Origin: Planctomycetota bacterium
Lineage (GTDB): Bacteria; Planctomycetota; UBA8742; UBA2392
DNA: 64,000 nt
Reading direction: 5' to 3'
Assembly: GCA_016722065.1 (NCBI GenBank)
Contig: JADKGX010000001.1
Span: forward strand, 1,984,001-2,048,000
Shown here: positions 62,081 through 64,000 of the stretch, piece after piece
Layout of the letters: every line of letters begins with the position of its first letter
Position numbering within the stretch: position 1 is the first letter of the stretch
Position numbers and translations under genes: made by a program
The notes under the pieces: generated by a model
Database searches by the model: none
The model's input: only the letters and a program-made list of their open reading frames with translations
What the model was told of the DNA's origin: nothing

Positions 62081-63300
62081 CTGTGCTGGCTTTGGCGGCC
62101 ATGGTGGGGGTGATTACCGGGCCCGCTTCACGCGCCGAGGTCAGCGAAGGCGTGGCCGGCGCCGGGGCCGCTGAACCCAAGGGCGCCAAGCCCTGCCAGT
62201 GGCGCGTAGTCTGGACGACTAAGCCGGCAACGGAAGCCATGATCTGCTGGTCTACCGCCCAGGAAACGACCACCAACAAGGTGTACTTCGACACCCAGCC
62301 CCGCAGTGGCGACCTGGCCAAGTATGCACAGCAGCAGGCCGCAACCACCAACGGGCGCTATTCGTCGAGGCGACACAGCCTGTATTTTCACTACGCGCCG
62401 CTGACCGGCCTGACACCGGACAGCCTGTGCTACTTCACAATCTGCAGCGACAAAGAAGTAACCCGCGAATTCCACTTCCGCACTGCACCCGACAAAGACG
62501 TGGATTTCAAGTTTTTGTACGGCGGCGACTCACGCAGCGACCGCGATGGCCGCCGTACCATGAACATCCGCATGCGCACGCTGCTGGCCCAGGACCCCGC
62601 AATTCTGTGCCTGGTGCACGGTGGTGACTACGTTTACGACGGCGACGACATGGAGCTGTGGTCGGAATGGATGACGGACCATGAACTGACAGTCACCGCG
62701 GCAGGCCGCATGCTTCCGGTTGTGCCCGCACGCGGCAACCACGAGGCCGGGGACATTCAGTTTGACGAAGTGTTTGCCAGCCCAGGCGGCACGGGTTTGA
62801 ACTACTTCCTTACGCCGCTTTCGCCTCAGTTGTTCGTGATTTCCTTGAACACCGAAATTTCGGCCGCCGGCGACCAGGCGAAGTTTCTGCAATCGCGCCT
62901 GAAAGAAAACACGGCCGTCCGCTGGCAACTGGCCAACTACCATCGCCCGGCCTATCCCGCCGTGAAGGAACCCAGCGTGGCCAAGCAACACTGGGTGCCC
63001 CTGTTTGACCAATACAACCTGGACGTGGCCTTTGAGTCCGATGGCCACACGATCAAGCGCACGCGGCCAGTGCGCGGTGACAAGCCCAGCGACGACGGCG
63101 TGGTGTACATTGGCGAGGGTGGCCTGGGTGTCAAACAGCGCACACCAGACGCCGATCGCTGGTACTTTGAAGGCGGCAAGGTGGGTGCTTCCAGCCATGT
63201 GCAGAAGGTGACTGTCACCAGCACGCAGTTGAAGGTGGAGACCATCCTGCACGACGGCAGCGTCTTTGATACCTGGCAGAAGCCGCCGCGCAAACGCTGA
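62020..63300 (+). CDS. Secreted metallophosphoesterase (purple-acid-phosphatase-like)
   Basis: 426 residues from the ATG at 62020; an ATG at 62101 is the fallback but would cut the signal anchor. A hydrophobic N-terminus (AAAVTVLALAAMVGVITG) is followed by an FN3-like domain (WRVVWTTKPATEAMICWSTA, YFHYAPLTGLTPDSLCYFTI). The calcineurin-like domain then shows GGDSR, HGGDYVYDGDD, PARGNHEAG and NYHRPAYP, the expected metal-binding blocks I-IV. The final block reads ESDGHTIKRTRP, where many phosphoesterases have GHxH. It probably hydrolyses phosphate esters outside the cytoplasm; the substrate is unknown. It is third gene of its operon. Confidence 0.85.
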   Translation: MEAAVQQGTLKRFVPHAAAVTVLALAAMVGVITGPASRAEVSEGVAGAGAAEPKGAKPCQWRVVWTTKPATEAMICWSTAQETTTNKVYFDTQPRSGDLAKYAQQQAATTNGRYSSRRHSLYFHYAPLTGLTPDSLCYFTICSDKEVTREFHFRTAPDKDVDFKFLYGGDSRSDRDGRRTMNIRMRTLLAQDPAILCLVHGGDYVYDGDDMELWSEWMTDHELTVTAAGRMLPVVPARGNHEAGDIQFDEVFASPGGTGLNYFLTPLSPQLFVISLNTEISAAGDQAKFLQSRLKENTAVRWQLANYHRPAYPAVKEPSVAKQHWVPLFDQYNLDVAFESDGHTIKRTRPVRGDKPSDDGVVYIGEGGLGVKQRTPDADRWYFEGGKVGASSHVQKVTVTSTQLKVETILHDGSVFDTWQKPPRKR

Positions 63301-63474
63301 TCAGGCCCATTTGTCGGGCGAGCTTTGCATGCCCGACACGATGTACCAAATCACCCAGGCCATGCCGCCAAGCCACATCAACTTGACCCACAGCGGGATT
63401 CTCAGTTCGCCGGTCTCCGGAATCTGCGGCGGCATGTGCTGGTCGTTCTGCGCTTTAGCTCGTTCTTCAGTCAT
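63301..63474 (-). CDS. Small single-pass membrane protein, 57 aa
   Basis: From the ATG at 63474: MTEERAKAQNDQHMPPQIPE, then a transmembrane helix LWVKLMWLGGMAWVIWYIV and a short tail. Its start overlaps the stop of the next upstream gene by 8 bases. Its size and partners suggest a small accessory subunit of a respiratory complex; this is inferred from the neighbouring cytochrome only. Confidence 0.7.
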   Translation of the reverse strand: MTEERAKAQNDQHMPPQIPETGELRIPLWVKLMWLGGMAWVIWYIVSGMQSSPDKWA

Positions 63475-63727
63475 GGGATTGCTCCTGCTTCGGGGCCAGG
63501 CCTTCGGCTTCCAGCACGCGCATTTCGGTGTGGTTGGTGGTCTTGAAGGCCCCCGCCAGCCAGTAAGCAACACACAGCAACGCCATACCGGCAAAGGCCA
63601 GCCCGAACACCGTCACGGCAAACAGCGCCGTGTTGTAGGACCCTTCTTCGCAGAAGTAGCAGGCCTTCGCTGGCTGGCAGCACAAGACGCAAACAAGCGC
63701 AATCAGGGCAATGGCTGACTTGCGCAT
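63467..63727 (-). CDS. Small membrane protein with Cys motifs, 86 aa
   Basis: GGAGGAG lies five bases before the ATG at 63727. A signal or first helix (SAIALIALVCVLCC) leads to AKACYFCEEGSYN, a CxxC pair on the outside, then a second helix (LFAVTVFGLAFAGMALLCVAYWLAG) and a polar tail. The CxxC could bind a metal or redox partner. It lies between the cytochrome c and the 57-aa protein in one tight operon. Confidence 0.72.
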   Translation of the reverse strand: MRKSAIALIALVCVLCCQPAKACYFCEEGSYNTALFAVTVFGLAFAGMALLCVAYWLAGAFKTTNHTEMRVLEAEGLAPKQEQSHD

Positions 63728-63728
63728 G

Positions 63729-64000
63729 TTACTCCTCCTTGTACCGGGTCACGTCGAACAGGCTGCTGATGTAAGCCACCAGGTCCTGCACTTCGGGGTC
63801 ACTGAATGCAGTAAAGCCGACCATGGCAGTGCCCGGGCGGCCGTTGCGAATCACGCCGGCAAGGTAGGCCGGCTCATACAAGCGGTCGCGGAAGTGCTTG
63901 GGCGAGGGCTTGAGGTTTTCCATCGAAGGCGGAACCAGCCCGCCCTCTCCGTGGCACATCTGGCACTTGTCTTTGTACAGGCGCGCGCCACGTTCGCGGC
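63729..64000 (-). CDS. Monoheme cytochrome c, partial (N-terminus beyond right edge)
   Basis: The frame is open to the window end and continues upstream of it. It contains CQMCHGEGG, a CxxCH heme site preceded by ARLYKDKCQ (class I cytochrome c start helix), then PSPKHFRDRLYEPAYLAGVIRNG, a candidate axial Met in TAMVGFTAFSD, and the final helix EVQDLVAYISSLF. It carries electrons in the periplasm or on the membrane. The stop is one base before the start of the next small membrane gene. Confidence 0.88.
   Translation of the reverse strand, partial: RERGARLYKDKCQMCHGEGGLVPPSMENLKPSPKHFRDRLYEPAYLAGVIRNGRPGTAMVGFTAFSDPEVQDLVAYISSLFDVTRYKEE

Noticed and set aside
1..64000. tRNA, rRNA, insertion sequences, prophage or integrase genes
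   Set aside because: Intergenic gaps were read for tRNA arms and CCA ends, and genes for transposase or integrase motifs; none was convincing.

Overview
The window is high-GC bacterial chromosome, most likely from a member of the Planctomycetota; the class cannot be told from the sequence. Evidence: a secreted DUF1549/DUF1553 protein with a cytochrome-type CxxCH site, a very long Ser/Thr kinase fused to a formylglycine-generating-enzyme (FGE-sulfatase) domain, RNase HIII, an archaeal/eukaryotic-type ProRS, two ECF sigma/anti-sigma pairs and many large repeat-rich lipoproteins. No rRNA, tRNA, CRISPR array, insertion sequence or phage gene was seen.

Layout. 1-10.5 kb: a minus-strand operon of a giant Ig/Kelch lipoprotein, the kinase-FGE protein and a small lipoprotein running off the left edge. 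10.7-18.1 kb: PhzF-like epimerase, an ECF sigma factor coupled to an anti-sigma protein carrying six EF-hand loops (its 3' end is frameshifted inside a 42-bp repeat), a C45-type Ntn-hydrolase and two tandem phosphate-selective-type porins. 18.1-21.6 kb: cyclophilin, RNase HIII, a striking 7-bp-period repeat array and a ferritin-like protein. 21.7-30.3 kb: a Gly-rich beta-helix protein with a C-terminal sorting signal, a divergent XRE/TPR-like regulator, a glutamine amidotransferase (PabA/TrpG), YciI-like protein, SSB and the DUF1549/1553 protein. 30.4-42.4 kb: housekeeping genes, including proS behind a three-hairpin leader, aat, a five-heme cytochrome c, a membrane protein, and the run tpiA-secG-yicC-gmk-rpoZ-coaC.

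42.5-53.1 kb is the most unusual block: three consecutive paralogous lipoproteins (about 985, 1088 and 1210 aa) made of NGGNGT..GGNGG solenoid repeats. Each copy is a self-contained transcription cassette with the same TTGAC-N18-TA(G/C)AAC promoter architecture, the same ribosome binding site, an almost identical signal peptide and an almost identical terminator hairpin.

53.2-64 kb: HEAT-repeat proteins, bacterioferritin, a secreted lipoprotein with a full peptidyl-arginine deiminase (PAD) catalytic tetrad and a PKD domain, a second ECF sigma/anti-sigma pair, a three-gene envelope operon ending in a metallophosphoesterase, and a small redox operon with a cytochrome c cut by the right edge.

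Most genes between the housekeeping runs encode exported products. I infer that this stretch is largely devoted to building, sensing and modifying the cell surface.
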